A stretch of 64,000 nucleotides of DNA from assembly GCA_905233135.1 (NCBI GenBank), contig CAJOCQ010000015.1, positions 26,007-90,006 of the forward strand, read 5' to 3'. Made by a program: the position numbers and the translations under genes. Below are positions 17,201 through 26,464 of the stretch, piece after piece; the stretch's first letter is position 1; each line of letters begins with the position of its first letter. Under the pieces are notes generated by a model, which had not been told where the DNA came from, ran no database searches, and was given only the letters and a program-made list of their open reading frames with translations. Source of the stretch: an uncultured Selenomonadaceae bacterium. Its GTDB lineage: Bacteria; Bacillota; Negativicutes; Selenomonadales; Selenomonadaceae.

Positions 17201-18314
17201 CGGAATATTCAATAAGAGTGCCTGTATTTTCTTTGGAAATTTCTATGTAGTTAGTGCCTTCGCCTGTTTTAATCGTTACATTTTTACCGCTTGTAACTAT
17301 GCTGTCGTAGGCGTCGGCGCAATTTATCAAAACAGAATCAGCAGTATTTGTAATTCTGTTGGTGTCTGCGCCGCAATTTATCGTTGCGCCCTTGCCGCTG
17401 TTGGTTAAAGTAAAGCCGCCTTCGCCGCCGTCAATTACAGCATTTGCGCCGCTGTTTGTTATTATACTTCTTCCCAATCCTACATTCAGTTGAAAATTTG
17501 CGCCGCTGTTTGTTATGCTGTCGTTGCCTTTGCCGCCCGAAATTGTAACATTCTTGCCGCTGTTTGAAATAGTGTCCGCGCCATCGCTGCCTGTAACAGA
17601 AATTGCGGCGTCATTGTTATTAATAGTCAGCCCTTCAGGTTGTGCATTCAATGTAACCATTTTTCCGTCAGCAGAAATTGCTTGAATGGAACTGTATCCG
17701 AAATCGTCAATTTTCAATGTGCCTTTATCAAATTCAATAATAAAGTTATTGCCGTCAATATAACTGTTTTTGACAGCCGACGCCATTTTAATTGTATCGT
17801 TTGCATTAAAGCCGCCGATTTTGTCAGAGCCGCCCGTTCCTACTTCTATAAAAAATCCCGTGCCGTCTCCTATGTCAATATAATCATTGCCTGCGCCCGT
17901 GATTATTGTTGAATTTTTTGACTCATTACGAAAGAACAAATCGTTATTGCCGTTGCTTAACAGAACATTTAAATTATCGCCGTTAACCACAATAATATCA
18001 TTACCGCCGCTGCCTTCAATCGTAACTTTGTTGCCATTGCTGCTGATAATATTAGTGCCTGCGCCGCCGTTAATATAATTTCGGTCTCCAACGACAGTAA
18101 TAATATCGTTGCCCGCGCCGCCTGTAAGGCTTGTATAATCGCTTGTTACAGAAATATTGTCGTTGCCCGCGCCGCCGTCGATTGTAAAAAAGTTGCCCGT
18201 TGCAATTATGCTGTCATCGCCGCCGCCTGTTTTATAAAGCCCGCTGTGTCCGTTTGAAAATACCAAATCATTGCTCGTACCGCCGTTTAACGTTGTACGG
18301 TCTTGATAGTCATA
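14262..18314 (-). CDS. RTX-type calcium-binding repeat protein, main part (frameshifted)
   Basis: About 1350 residues in this frame; the first in-frame ATG-like start is near 18266. Clusters of GGxGxDxx nonapeptides lie at both ends of the coding sequence: GGAGADTIFGGADNDKLF and similar near 15110-15310 and 14640-14720, and a degenerate N-terminal set above 17200. Such repeats form calcium-loaded parallel beta rolls in exported proteins. The 15400-17100 stretch encodes repeated strand-rich segments (FDGKVKNN, SLTIYNVAY). No signal peptide is visible and no type I exporter lies in the window. The frame is continuous in meaning with the 18287-18946 ORF: adding one base to the AAAAA run at 18314-18318 joins them. 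It is the last gene of the leftward operon. Confidence 0.85.
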   Translation of the reverse strand, partial: YDYQDRTTLNGGTSNDLVFSNGHSGLYKTGGGDDSIIATGNFFTIDGGAGNDNISVTSDYTSLTGGAGNDIITVVGDRNYINGGAGTNIISSNGNKVTIEGSGGNDIIVVNGDNLNVLLSNGNNDLFFRNESKNSTIITGAGNDYIDIGDGTGFFIEVGTGGSDKIGGFNANDTIKMASAVKNSYIDGNNFIIEFDKGTLKIDDFGYSSIQAISADGKMVTLNAQPEGLTINNNDAAISVTGSDGADTISNSGKNVTISGGKGNDSITNSGANFQLNVGLGRSIITNSGANAVIDGGEGGFTLTNSGKGATINCGADTNRITNTADSVLINCADAYDSIVTSGKNVTIKTGEGTNYIEISKENTGTLIEYSEGDDNILMVIGMGSKDTLDLNGANYLKINNGSFWEVIVGDKRLNFLNSAEDFKINGVLDDSESYTIKENLSLTIYNVAYTAVDGDAVINLDSDGKVTGLASGKVTLNVNGSINVGVDIDATKGAQNFTAETDDSSLVITKNFPIKFSRGEFDYTGETVKAAEYSTFSTSIEGAEYNIERSIYGAAQSTYKITDTEIVIESENVTLTDILNDGDNSQSIIYEFDGKVKNNLSDNSITLTKNTTGVFHFNDYDLKVTALDSAGNKLISNMDGINFTPDSGKTNVLFNYYNQREFIGGDLKCTAGKITFGYDNKINFADDTSFEFKKDGYTLTASTVNDSKVTIQLIDNEMTFKPVETEGALNVTLKKGSRTILDNTFSIAGGSVALSPTDKSNVKKFSLTQDTEIKITKDNQIITATAQADIAAYIRRDAAGILYFQIDGENAAFDLKVAESDGTENFNGEIVLGGCVAYNDKTNEIIFVSDPSNNNGNETFIQIKDGKRTIYAQTEEQNFSANVNLSDSKITATFSNKNNNSLLFKITKDEGEEEIFNNVIAVNGSFVIDLLKMDFSLNKGTIITTSNGLSIKNSTVTASTLFSGSALNLSNYENTATNADASKLSTSIEIIGSSVANSIKSGKGADSVNGAEGNDTIYGGAGADTIFGGADNDKLFGDAGNDSLNGGAGNDTLTGGKGNDVFIYESGDDLITDYKAGEDTIRLNPSAITSSTVKGSNVILTTDSGTLTLKATKDKTITFIDEEGNATDKIFFSDTSYAPLETGLTYDAKKTAITASSKFGGYMIDLNECLSTTTKVNASAVKKALLISGNDLNNSIKGGKGADIITGGAGNDTLTGGAGADTFVYGGGNDVITDYKSGEDTIMINEEISEVGYSGKNVIFTIGDGSLTVKNAKGKKISVMNADNQTQVYSRTLDILYDNNFMTDEINISDVAEITENNYSVGKIEDSTDNEKFYGADIVVSANSSDKLI

Positions 18315-18946
18315 AAAATAATTGTTGCTTCGCCGTAATTATAAATAATGTCAGTGCCTGCGCCGCTTTGAATTGTTACTTTGTCGCCGTGATTTAAAAT
18401 ACTATCGTTGCCTTTGTCGCTTTTGATACTTGCATAGTTGCCGTTATTGTTAATGATATTGTCGCCCGCGCCGCCGTCTATTGAAACGTATTCGGCGTGC
18501 GAATTTATTGAATCATTGCCGCCGCCTGATTTGATAATTGTTTTATCGCCGCCGTTGTTTACAGAATCGTTGCCTTTACCGCCGTTTATTTTTACGCCGG
18601 CTCCTTCATTATAAACGTAGTTATCGCCAATGTTGGTATTTATCGCGCTGTAGTCGCCGTAATTTTCCACTTCATCATAGCCTGTGCCCGTAATAATGGA
18701 TGACTCTTTGCCGTAGTTTAAAAATTTATCGTTGCCTGCGCCGCCGTCTATCAGAACTTTTGCGAAGTTATTGCGGACATAATCGTCGCCGTAAGAAAGA
18801 TAAATCTTGCTGTTTGCGCCGTAATTTTCTACGTTATCGTTGCCGAATTCTGCTTTTACAGTGACTTTTTCGCCCTTGTTTACAATCTTGTCTGCATACG
18901 GCGAACCAACTAACAACGTGGAGTTTGTGCCGTTACTTATGTTCAT
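18287..18946 (-). CDS. RTX-repeat protein, N-terminal part (frameshifted)
   Basis: 219 residues of degenerate RTX repeats (GGAGNDKFLNYG, GGKGNDSVNNGG) from ATG 18946, with a GGGGGG ribosome site just upstream and only 18 bases after the TpsA-like stop. The last ten codons (FMTIKTVQR and stop) abandon the repeat pattern. In the next frame the text resumes as YDYQDRTTLNGGTSND. One missing T in the coding-strand run TTTTT (18314-18318) explains the break. The repaired gene, 14262-18946, would encode about 1561 residues. As it stands, only this fragment would be made from the normal start. Confidence 0.8.
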   Translation of the reverse strand: MNISNGTNSTLLVGSPYADKIVNKGEKVTVKAEFGNDNVENYGANSKIYLSYGDDYVRNNFAKVLIDGGAGNDKFLNYGKESSIITGTGYDEVENYGDYSAINTNIGDNYVYNEGAGVKINGGKGNDSVNNGGDKTIIKSGGGNDSINSHAEYVSIDGGAGDNIINNNGNYASIKSDKGNDSILNHGDKVTIQSGAGTDIIYNYGEATIIFMTIKTVQR

Positions 18947-18964
18947 TTCAATAATCCCCCCTTA

Positions 18965-21900
18965 TTATAAATTTTTTGTTTTTTTGGGTCTTCCAAATAG
19001 GTCTCTTAATTCGTCTTCGAATTTTGTTGATGGTTTGAGTATTTCGTCTAGTATCGATTTTAGTTCAGATGTAGAAGTAGAAGTAGAAGTAGAAGTTGGA
19101 GTTGGAGTTGAAGTTTTTGCGTTAAAATGTTCAAAAACGTTGTTCGGTGAGAAAAAGGAATGTACTTTTCTTAAGAACGAGAGATTTGAGATGTCCCTGA
19201 TGTATATTTTGTTTTTCAGTTCTTCAGCGGTTATTGCATTAAAATATACGTTAGATAAGGAAGCACTATTTCCGGATTGATATGTAAGGTATGCACCGTT
19301 AGCCAATATACTTGGAGTATTGTTGTTGCTGTCACCGAATGAATAAGCAGTAACATTAATTTCATTATCTTGACCTGCGCTTATGTAACTGTTGTCATCA
19401 GCTCTATAAAAGTTTATGTACGATCCATTTAATGTCAAATTGCCGCCGGCTATAGCATTTCTTATATAAATCTTTTTATCCTTCTTTGGAAAAAGCTGTA
19501 CATCACATTCTATATTCAAAGACAAATTTCCGCCGCTCATTGCGTCAAGATAGCCGTTATTAGTAATATCAGCAGTTAAACTGATATCACCGTTACCTCC
19601 GCGCAATATTAAGTTTTTGGCACCTATCGAATTTGTGATGTTTATTCCTGCCGCCGCAATCAATATTGAATTGCCTATACCATTGTCGGATTTAATGTTA
19701 AAAGCTGTTTTGTTGTCAGCCGCCGCCAAATTAATATAGTTGTAAGGGGAGCCTGTCAAATACAAATTCCAATCGCTTGTATTGTCTTTGAGCGTAAGAC
19801 CGATAGGATAATGTGGCGTGTATGTAACAGAATTACTTCCCCAAACTAAATCACCAACGCGCGCATTTGCCAACAATTTCAAATTCTCTGTTTTCTTCAA
19901 GTCGTTTTTACTTATTGTTATTGCCGTGCCTGTACTGCCGATATTGCCGCCGATATCAAGTATAGCTTGTTTTGCTATGATATTTGCTGTAGGCGCAAAA
20001 TCAATGGTGTTGGGGGATTTGGAGAAAACATTTCCGTTCAACGCATTTACCAAATCTGTCTGATTCCAAGTATTTAAAATACCCGTGTTTTTCCAGTTTG
20101 CAATCTGCTTTTCAGTGATTGTATTATTGCGCTCTGTTACCGCGCTGACAATGCTACCTGGTACTTTTATTGCTACATTACCCGTTTTACTTTCAATCGT
20201 ACCAATCGGCAAAACGCTGGAATCGTATGACTCGTAAAGATAGTATATATCTATATCATTAGCCGCCTTTATATTCAAGGCTTTGCTTATGTTGAAGTTA
20301 TCCAAATAAAAATCAACTTTGCCTTTTGTGCTGTTCAAATTCAAGGTTTCATAATTGCCGTAATCCGTACCTGTTATATCGCCTGTTGTATTTAACGTTA
20401 TATTCCCGCCATCGACTTGTTCAATAGTAAAATCAACTGCACCGCTTGCATTTATTGTCGTGTTTTTATTTTTTGAATAGGTGCTTAATGAACCGGTACC
20501 TATAGGATTATAATTAACATTTATATCGCCGCCGTTTGAAGAATCCAAGTTCGCCAAAGTTAAACCCTTTGAAGTAACTGTTGTATCGTTTATACCGCCG
20601 CTACTATTCAAATCTACAATGCTGCTGCCTTGGACAAATTTAATATCAATGGGGTTGTCAGCTTTCATTGAATATGTTGAATTAACAGTGCCGTTTTCTT
20701 CTTCATTCCAAGTAATTTTTACGCCGACATCAAAATAAGGAAATGACGATGTGCTTTCAAAAAGTACGTCAGTATCTGGGTCTGAGCGCGATGTATTGTC
20801 AACTTTTCTTGAACTGTTTATAGTAAGATAGGGTGTACTACTTCCATTTGCTATAAAAATTCCGTTTTTCTTGATTGCGTCTCCTGTGCTATAGGCACTA
20901 TAGCTGGTAGGTATGAATATACTGGAGCTCTTGCCGTAGAACGATTTTATAAAGCTGTCAGCTAAATTATCGAAATCTAAATTAACCAGATCCCAAATAG
21001 TACCGCCTATCGCTTTTATAATTTCTGATGAACCGATCCTTAATGAATGAAATGTATCCAATTTGTATTTTCCGCCGCCAGTCCATCTGTAATTAAGATT
21101 TTTCAGCGGCGTATATGTGCCGTTAGAGCTGAAAGTTGAGGTTTTATTATTTTGATTTTTGTCAATGATTGTAACAAGCCCTTTGTTATATAGACTTTCA
21201 ATATTGTTTATTTTCAAATTATGGTTGGTTGTATTCGTTACATTTACGTTTGCCGCGCCGTTTGAAACAATAATTTTGCCGCCTCCGGTAGAAATAATAT
21301 TGCCTTTCAGCGTGACGTTGCCGCCGTTGCTGTAAATGTCATTTGCCAAAATATTTCCCGTACGGGGGTTATAGTACAATTCAATTTGTTTATCGTAGTA
21401 GCCGTCTGAATTTTTTACAACGCCGTTAATTGCATTTATGTCATTGACATTTGCTTTATTATAATTTGCCGTAACAAGATAATCTGAATTCCCCAAAACA
21501 TCTTCGTCGGTTAAAAGAATGTAGGTTAATTTATTTACTTTGTTTGCGTCAACTTCGGCGGTGTAATTGGTAAAGCCGCTTTGAATCAAGCCATTAACGT
21601 TAATATCTTTTGCGCTGATTAAAATATCTCCGCCTGCAATTATCTTTCCGCCTTCCATTTTACTGTTTACTTGATCAACGTATGCATCTACCCAACTGGA
21701 TTGATCGGTTGCGCCAATGTATTTCTTCATAAGCGCACTTTGTCCATATAATGACAAAGTATTGAAAAGCCAATTTCCGAAATCTCTGGAATTGTTGAAA
21801 GTTAAATTGGTATTACCGCGCCCTGCCTCCAAAGAAACTCTCTTTTGAACGTAAGCGGCAATATCTTTATCGCCAAAAGTGAAATAGGTTATGGGGTCGC

Positions 21901-24900
21901 TCAAATTCACCAACGCCTGTTCATTAATCATAGTGAAAGAGCCGTTCGGTGCGCTCATACTTACGGACTGCGCATTTATCGTACCGTACGAATTAATAGA
22001 GCCGGTGTTTGTTGAAATTTTAACGTTGCCTGCGGGGTTGTCGATTACGCCGCCAATTTTAATATCGCCCGAATTATTATTTGCGCGCGCACTTTTGTTT
22101 TCAATGTTAATGACGGGGATAACGTCGCTAAGTTCGCTTGTAACTTTCAAATTGTTATCAGATTTTGCCAGTGCGCCATTGAAACTTACAACGCCGCCGA
22201 GATTTCCAAAAGTAATGGGGTTGCTGACTTCTATTGCGCCGCCTGTATTTCTTACGATATTTATATTACTGCCGCGATGCGCTGTAATGGAGCCGCTGCC
22301 TGTCATTTTGTCGCCGTATAATTTAATATCTGCGCCGCTTACTCTCATTTCCGGCAAAACTGCAACGTTGTTTTCGGTTCTGTATTCTACAGGCTTATTA
22401 TTCTTCAAAAAGCCTTCGCCGCTCATTTTGCTGATTAAGCTTGAGCGTTCGTTGTCAAGTGCTTTATATTGTTCGCTGTCGCTCGGATAATCATTCATTG
22501 CGTTTGTTACTTCCTGCCATCTTGTGTAGTAAGGATTTTTGGTAGAAGTATTGTTGAAAGTAACTTTGCCGTCGAACCAATCCGAGCCGTCGGTTATCTT
22601 GTAATTGTTGCCGGTTATCGTAATACCAATTTTATTATGCGTGCCCGCCTCAATATTACCGTTGACATTTATAACATTGTTTGTAGTCATTGCGGAAATT
22701 TTTTCGGTGCCGTCATTAGTGGTGACTGAATTTTCTCCGTCTCCGTCGTACGTTGAAAAATATCTTACGGATTTAACTAACTCTGTAACAGTGCCCGCGC
22801 CGTCAAGAACAATTTCTTCATCTGCAACAAAGTTTGCTTTTGAGCCGACATTTATTGCGTTATTTTGATTTAAAGTAAGTGACATATTCGCCGCATTTTC
22901 CAACGGTATTACAGAATAATTAAATACGTCGCTTTGTAAATTTAATTCAAGATTATCTGCAGTTTTGCTTGTCAAATTAATTGTTTTTGCTCTAAGGTTG
23001 GAACTGTCGCCGACTGTAACATTATCCGCGCGATTAATTGTGTTATAGGCGTGCGTTTCAACTGCGCCAACCGCGCCTTTATGGTCAGCTATTGTAGAAA
23101 GATCTGCTTCGCCGCTTTCGCCCGCCTTCAAATAAATATTGTCAGCATTTATTGTAGTCTTGCCGCTTGTAACAGAATTATTAAAGCCAAAACCGTTTAC
23201 ACTGTTTGCAACAGTTAAAGAGCCAAAATCATAAGCTTTAAGCAAGTTGGAACTTTTAACATTTAATACGGAGGCAGATTGAGCATTAAAATCTTTATCC
23301 GTCTTGTAAGTTGTATTGTTGCCGAGATTGAGGCTCGCGGTATAATTGCCGCCGTCTGTAACGTCAGCCGCGTTGCCGCGAAGTGCGCCCGCGCCTACGC
23401 CAATAAGTTCGCTTTTGGAATTAATATTATTTACCGAGTTGAAATTCAAATTATTGGGCGTGGAAATATCTGAACTGTCAGCAATCTCAAGTTTTGTTGA
23501 AGTTGTATCGTTATGTTTTAAAGTTGCGCCCGAATAGCCGACCGCGCTTGCGGAGGTTGCGTCAACTTTGCGCCTTTCGTTTTCGTTAGTTGTTGCCGTA
23601 AGGTTAATATTTGTTGCAGTGAAGTCGCCGTTTACTGAAACAGTTGTAGTATTTCCGCCTCTATCTTCAAGGTAAGCCGCTTCGGGGCTGATATCCAATA
23701 CGCCGCCCGTGCCGCTTATTACGTCAATACTTGTATTGGTGTTAGTGTTAGCAGTTGCATTTACCGTGTTAAAGTTTTTATTGTCGCCGCTGTTGACTAA
23801 TATAACGTCGTTTGTAGCAGTGCGCACGCTTTCAAGTTTGCTCGTACCGCTTGCAAGAACACCGCCTGAATCTCCCGTAACTTCTGCATTTTGGTTAATG
23901 TTGTTGTTGGAAGTAACATTGATATTTGAATTTGCAGTCGTGAATTTTATACCGTTCAACTTTGCGCCCGCCGTTGCATTGTCTGTAACAGTGCTTGTAT
24001 TGACGCCGACAGCCGCCGCGCCAACGCTCAATGCAAAGACTTTCAAATTTTGTACGCCGTTCATATTTGCAGTAACATTATTATTTGTCGCCGCAAATGT
24101 TGCGCCCTTTGAAACGTTAATTACTGAAGTACCTGATTGTTTGTTTGCAACTGTTGTAAAATTCCCGCTTACAAGTGCGACTGAAGAGGCGTCAACATCG
24201 GTTGAAGTTTGCTGATTATTTGTAGCGTTAAGGTTTATGGTATTTGCATTTAATGTTGCAGTGCTGTCAATATTTAAATTAACGTTGTCGTTGGCGTCAA
24301 TATCAGCAACGAGTGCGGCACCGCTGAAACCTAATGCCGCCGATAATGCCGTTGAATCAAGTTTAAGAGTATCTTTGCCTGATTCGCCGCGCACTGCATT
24401 TATATTTACATTATTGCCTTTGATACTGCCGCCTTTTATGTCAATACTATTTGTTGCATTTGAAGTAACTTCGCCGATAACCGCGCCGCCGCTGAATCCT
24501 GACGAAAATTCAAAACTCTTTGCTTTAAGTTCGGTCTGCGTTGTATCTTTTGTATTAATTGTAACGTCGCCGTTTTTACTTTCGATTGTAGCTTTGTTCA
24601 AAGTAACGGAATTATTTCCTTTGGTTGTCAAATCGCCGTAACCTACGCCTATTGCGCCGCCAAGTCCCGTAATGCACGCAGTTGCCAAACCGAGTTTATT
24701 TTGCCCGCTTGTTATAGTGTTAATGTCAATATTTTTTGTAGCGGTCAAAGTTGAATTGTTAATATTGGTGTCAGTGTTATATTTGAAATTCATAATGCCG
24801 ATGCTGCCGGCAGCACTTGCACCAATACCTGTACCTGACGCCGCTACGCCGTCTTGTTTAAAGTTGCTTACACCGTTCGCAGTTACTTTAAGAGTATTAG

Positions 24901-26464
24901 CCGCGTTAAGCGTGGAATTTTTAACAGTGTTTGTAACTCCGCCGTTTGCAGAACCGTTGCCTGCAGTTGCCGCATCTGTATTCACTTTTAAGCCAAGTTT
25001 TTTAACGGTTGACTTGTTTAATTTTTCGTCGTCTGAATCCTTTGAATCCTTGCCTTTAACTATTGTCAAATTTCCTGTTACGGCGTCATTAGCTTTATTA
25101 ATTGAATCATTGGGATTAACTTTAGTACCGTCATTGCCGTTGTTGGCTGAAGATTGATATTTGTCAGCAATTTTTTCGCCAACATTGGTAATCATTACAC
25201 CGACTTGAACGCCCGCGCCAATTCCCGCAATACTTGCACCGACGCCGAGTTGATTTATAGTTCTTGCGTCTTTTGCGTCAACTGAAATATCTTTTGCATT
25301 CAAAGTAGATGATGAAAGATTTGTTGAAACTTTAGTATCTAAAGTATTAATTTCAACGCCCGCGCCGACTGCGCCGCCGATTCCTGCACCGCTTCCGTTG
25401 CCTGCGGTATTATCAATATTTGTAGTATTATCTGCAGTAACTGTAATGCTTGAATTTTCGGCTTTACCGAGCGTTGAGTTGTTGACAGTAGTTTTAACGG
25501 TATTTTCAATATTTCCGATTTCAACTAAACCTTCGACGCCCGCGCCGACGCCCGCAACTGCAACTGCGTAAGCTTGGTCAGTGAGATTAAGTTTATTTTT
25601 CGCCGTAATATTTGAATTATTCGCCGTCAAGTTGAGACCGTCTACATTTGCCGAAGTTGTATCAGTTTCATTGAGAATAACGACAGTTGCACCTACGCCC
25701 GCGCCTTCGCCTGCTACTCCTACCATTGCGCCGACGGTGTTAATATTCGTCAAATGATTTGCATTGACGTCAAAATTATTGTCTACATTTCCTTTAAGTG
25801 AAGAGGCATTCGCGGAAGTAGTACCCTTCAAATTATAAACGCCCGTTGAATTACTGACAGCCGCGCCCGTTGCAGTAATGCTGCCGCTTACTGCCAAAGA
25901 GGATATACCTTGTTTTGAATTTGCGTCAACGTTGATGTTATTTGCGTTAATTGAATCGTTGGAGTTTGCAACAAAATCAGCATTTACATTGCGCGTAACA
26001 GTTTGAATATCGATAGCCGCGCCGACTGCCACGCCTGTTCCCCCAATTTCGATATTGCCGACCATTGCTTCAGAATTGGTGTAATCGTGCGCAACAACGT
26101 TTACATTACCGTTACCTTTAAGAGTAGAATTATTAAGTTTTGAAGTTGTTGCACCGCCGATATTTTGTACATTGACAGTACCTCCGGCACTTACGCCCGT
26201 ACCTGCCCCGCCGCCGCAAATTTGGAAACTCTTCAAAGTATTCGTGCTTACCGCGTCAACTAATAAGCCGCTGTAAGTTGTATTTGTTTTGAGATTTGAA
26301 AGGCTGTTATCAGTTTGGAAAAGGTCTTTGCTAATCGAAGTATTAATAATGTTACTGTCATCAACGGTATCTTTTGCAGAAACAGAATCGTTGCCTGTAA
26401 CATTGATTGTGCCGCCTGTAACAGAGGCGTTCGTGGTATTTTGAATATCGTTGACGCTGATGTT
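18965..26464 (-). CDS. TpsA/filamentous-haemagglutinin-like exoprotein, C-terminal part (frameshifted)
   Basis: About 2500 residues of glycine-, asparagine- and threonine-rich beta-helix repeats (VSGSITATGAAVSNSTG, GAGVGATVV), typical of surface fibres exported by two-partner secretion. The frame is open and meaningful from 26464, where it reads NISVNDIQNTTNASVTGG. The apparent start at 26236 is an internal TTG without a ribosome site. It therefore continues the 26260-32652 gene after a single-base lesion at 26465-26467. The end carries a Thr/Ser/Pro linker coded by a 6-bp microsatellite and a short charged tail (DELRDLFGRPKKTKNL). No outer-membrane anchor domain is seen, so retention or release of the fibre is unclear. 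Confidence 0.85.
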   Translation of the reverse strand, partial: NISVNDIQNTTNASVTGGTINVTGNDSVSAKDTVDDSNIINTSISKDLFQTDNSLSNLKTNTTYSGLLVDAVSTNTLKSFQICGGGAGTGVSAGGTVNVQNIGGATTSKLNNSTLKGNGNVNVVAHDYTNSEAMVGNIEIGGTGVAVGAAIDIQTVTRNVNADFVANSNDSINANNINVDANSKQGISSLAVSGSITATGAAVSNSTGVYNLKGTTSANASSLKGNVDNNFDVNANHLTNINTVGAMVGVAGEGAGVGATVVILNETDTTSANVDGLNLTANNSNITAKNKLNLTDQAYAVAVAGVGAGVEGLVEIGNIENTVKTTVNNSTLGKAENSSITVTADNTTNIDNTAGNGSGAGIGGAVGAGVEINTLDTKVSTNLSSSTLNAKDISVDAKDARTINQLGVGASIAGIGAGVQVGVMITNVGEKIADKYQSSANNGNDGTKVNPNDSINKANDAVTGNLTIVKGKDSKDSDDEKLNKSTVKKLGLKVNTDAATAGNGSANGGVTNTVKNSTLNAANTLKVTANGVSNFKQDGVAASGTGIGASAAGSIGIMNFKYNTDTNINNSTLTATKNIDINTITSGQNKLGLATACITGLGGAIGVGYGDLTTKGNNSVTLNKATIESKNGDVTINTKDTTQTELKAKSFEFSSGFSGGAVIGEVTSNATNSIDIKGGSIKGNNVNINAVRGESGKDTLKLDSTALSAALGFSGAALVADIDANDNVNLNIDSTATLNANTINLNATNNQQTSTDVDASSVALVSGNFTTVANKQSGTSVINVSKGATFAATNNNVTANMNGVQNLKVFALSVGAAAVGVNTSTVTDNATAGAKLNGIKFTTANSNINVTSNNNINQNAEVTGDSGGVLASGTSKLESVRTATNDVILVNSGDNKNFNTVNATANTNTNTSIDVISGTGGVLDISPEAAYLEDRGGNTTTVSVNGDFTATNINLTATTNENERRKVDATSASAVGYSGATLKHNDTTSTKLEIADSSDISTPNNLNFNSVNNINSKSELIGVGAGALRGNAADVTDGGNYTASLNLGNNTTYKTDKDFNAQSASVLNVKSSNLLKAYDFGSLTVANSVNGFGFNNSVTSGKTTINADNIYLKAGESGEADLSTIADHKGAVGAVETHAYNTINRADNVTVGDSSNLRAKTINLTSKTADNLELNLQSDVFNYSVIPLENAANMSLTLNQNNAINVGSKANFVADEEIVLDGAGTVTELVKSVRYFSTYDGDGENSVTTNDGTEKISAMTTNNVINVNGNIEAGTHNKIGITITGNNYKITDGSDWFDGKVTFNNTSTKNPYYTRWQEVTNAMNDYPSDSEQYKALDNERSSLISKMSGEGFLKNNKPVEYRTENNVAVLPEMRVSGADIKLYGDKMTGSGSITAHRGSNINIVRNTGGAIEVSNPITFGNLGGVVSFNGALAKSDNNLKVTSELSDVIPVINIENKSARANNNSGDIKIGGVIDNPAGNVKISTNTGSINSYGTINAQSVSMSAPNGSFTMINEQALVNLSDPITYFTFGDKDIAAYVQKRVSLEAGRGNTNLTFNNSRDFGNWLFNTLSLYGQSALMKKYIGATDQSSWVDAYVDQVNSKMEGGKIIAGGDILISAKDINVNGLIQSGFTNYTAEVDANKVNKLTYILLTDEDVLGNSDYLVTANYNKANVNDINAINGVVKNSDGYYDKQIELYYNPRTGNILANDIYSNGGNVTLKGNIISTGGGKIIVSNGAANVNVTNTTNHNLKINNIESLYNKGLVTIIDKNQNNKTSTFSSNGTYTPLKNLNYRWTGGGKYKLDTFHSLRIGSSEIIKAIGGTIWDLVNLDFDNLADSFIKSFYGKSSSIFIPTSYSAYSTGDAIKKNGIFIANGSSTPYLTINSSRKVDNTSRSDPDTDVLFESTSSFPYFDVGVKITWNEEENGTVNSTYSMKADNPIDIKFVQGSSIVDLNSSGGINDTTVTSKGLTLANLDSSNGGDINVNYNPIGTGSLSTYSKNKNTTINASGAVDFTIEQVDGGNITLNTTGDITGTDYGNYETLNLNSTKGKVDFYLDNFNISKALNIKAANDIDIYYLYESYDSSVLPIGTIESKTGNVAIKVPGSIVSAVTERNNTITEKQIANWKNTGILNTWNQTDLVNALNGNVFSKSPNTIDFAPTANIIAKQAILDIGGNIGSTGTAITISKNDLKKTENLKLLANARVGDLVWGSNSVTYTPHYPIGLTLKDNTSDWNLYLTGSPYNYINLAAADNKTAFNIKSDNGIGNSILIAAAGINITNSIGAKNLILRGGNGDISLTADITNNGYLDAMSGGNLSLNIECDVQLFPKKDKKIYIRNAIAGGNLTLNGSYINFYRADDNSYISAGQDNEINVTAYSFGDSNNNTPSILANGAYLTYQSGNSASLSNVYFNAITAEELKNKIYIRDISNLSFLRKVHSFFSPNNVFEHFNAKTSTPTPTSTSTSTSTSELKSILDEILKPSTKFEDELRDLFGRPKKTKNL
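19071..19112 (-). repeat. 6-bp microsatellite coding a Thr-Ser/Thr-Pro linker
   Basis: Four exact copies of GTAGAA on the plus strand (19071-19094), then three variants (GTTGGA, GTTGGA, GTTGAA). On the coding strand this gives alternating Ser-Thr and Pro-Thr pairs near the exoprotein C-terminus. The unit is a multiple of three, so slippage would change linker length without breaking the frame. Confidence 0.9.

Noticed and set aside
23709..25157. Long plus-strand ORFs opposite the exoprotein (also 26492-26890, 27338-28264, 28352-28885)
   Set aside because: They are hydrophobic mirror translations of the Gly/Asn/Thr repeats on the coding strand and lack ribosome sites.
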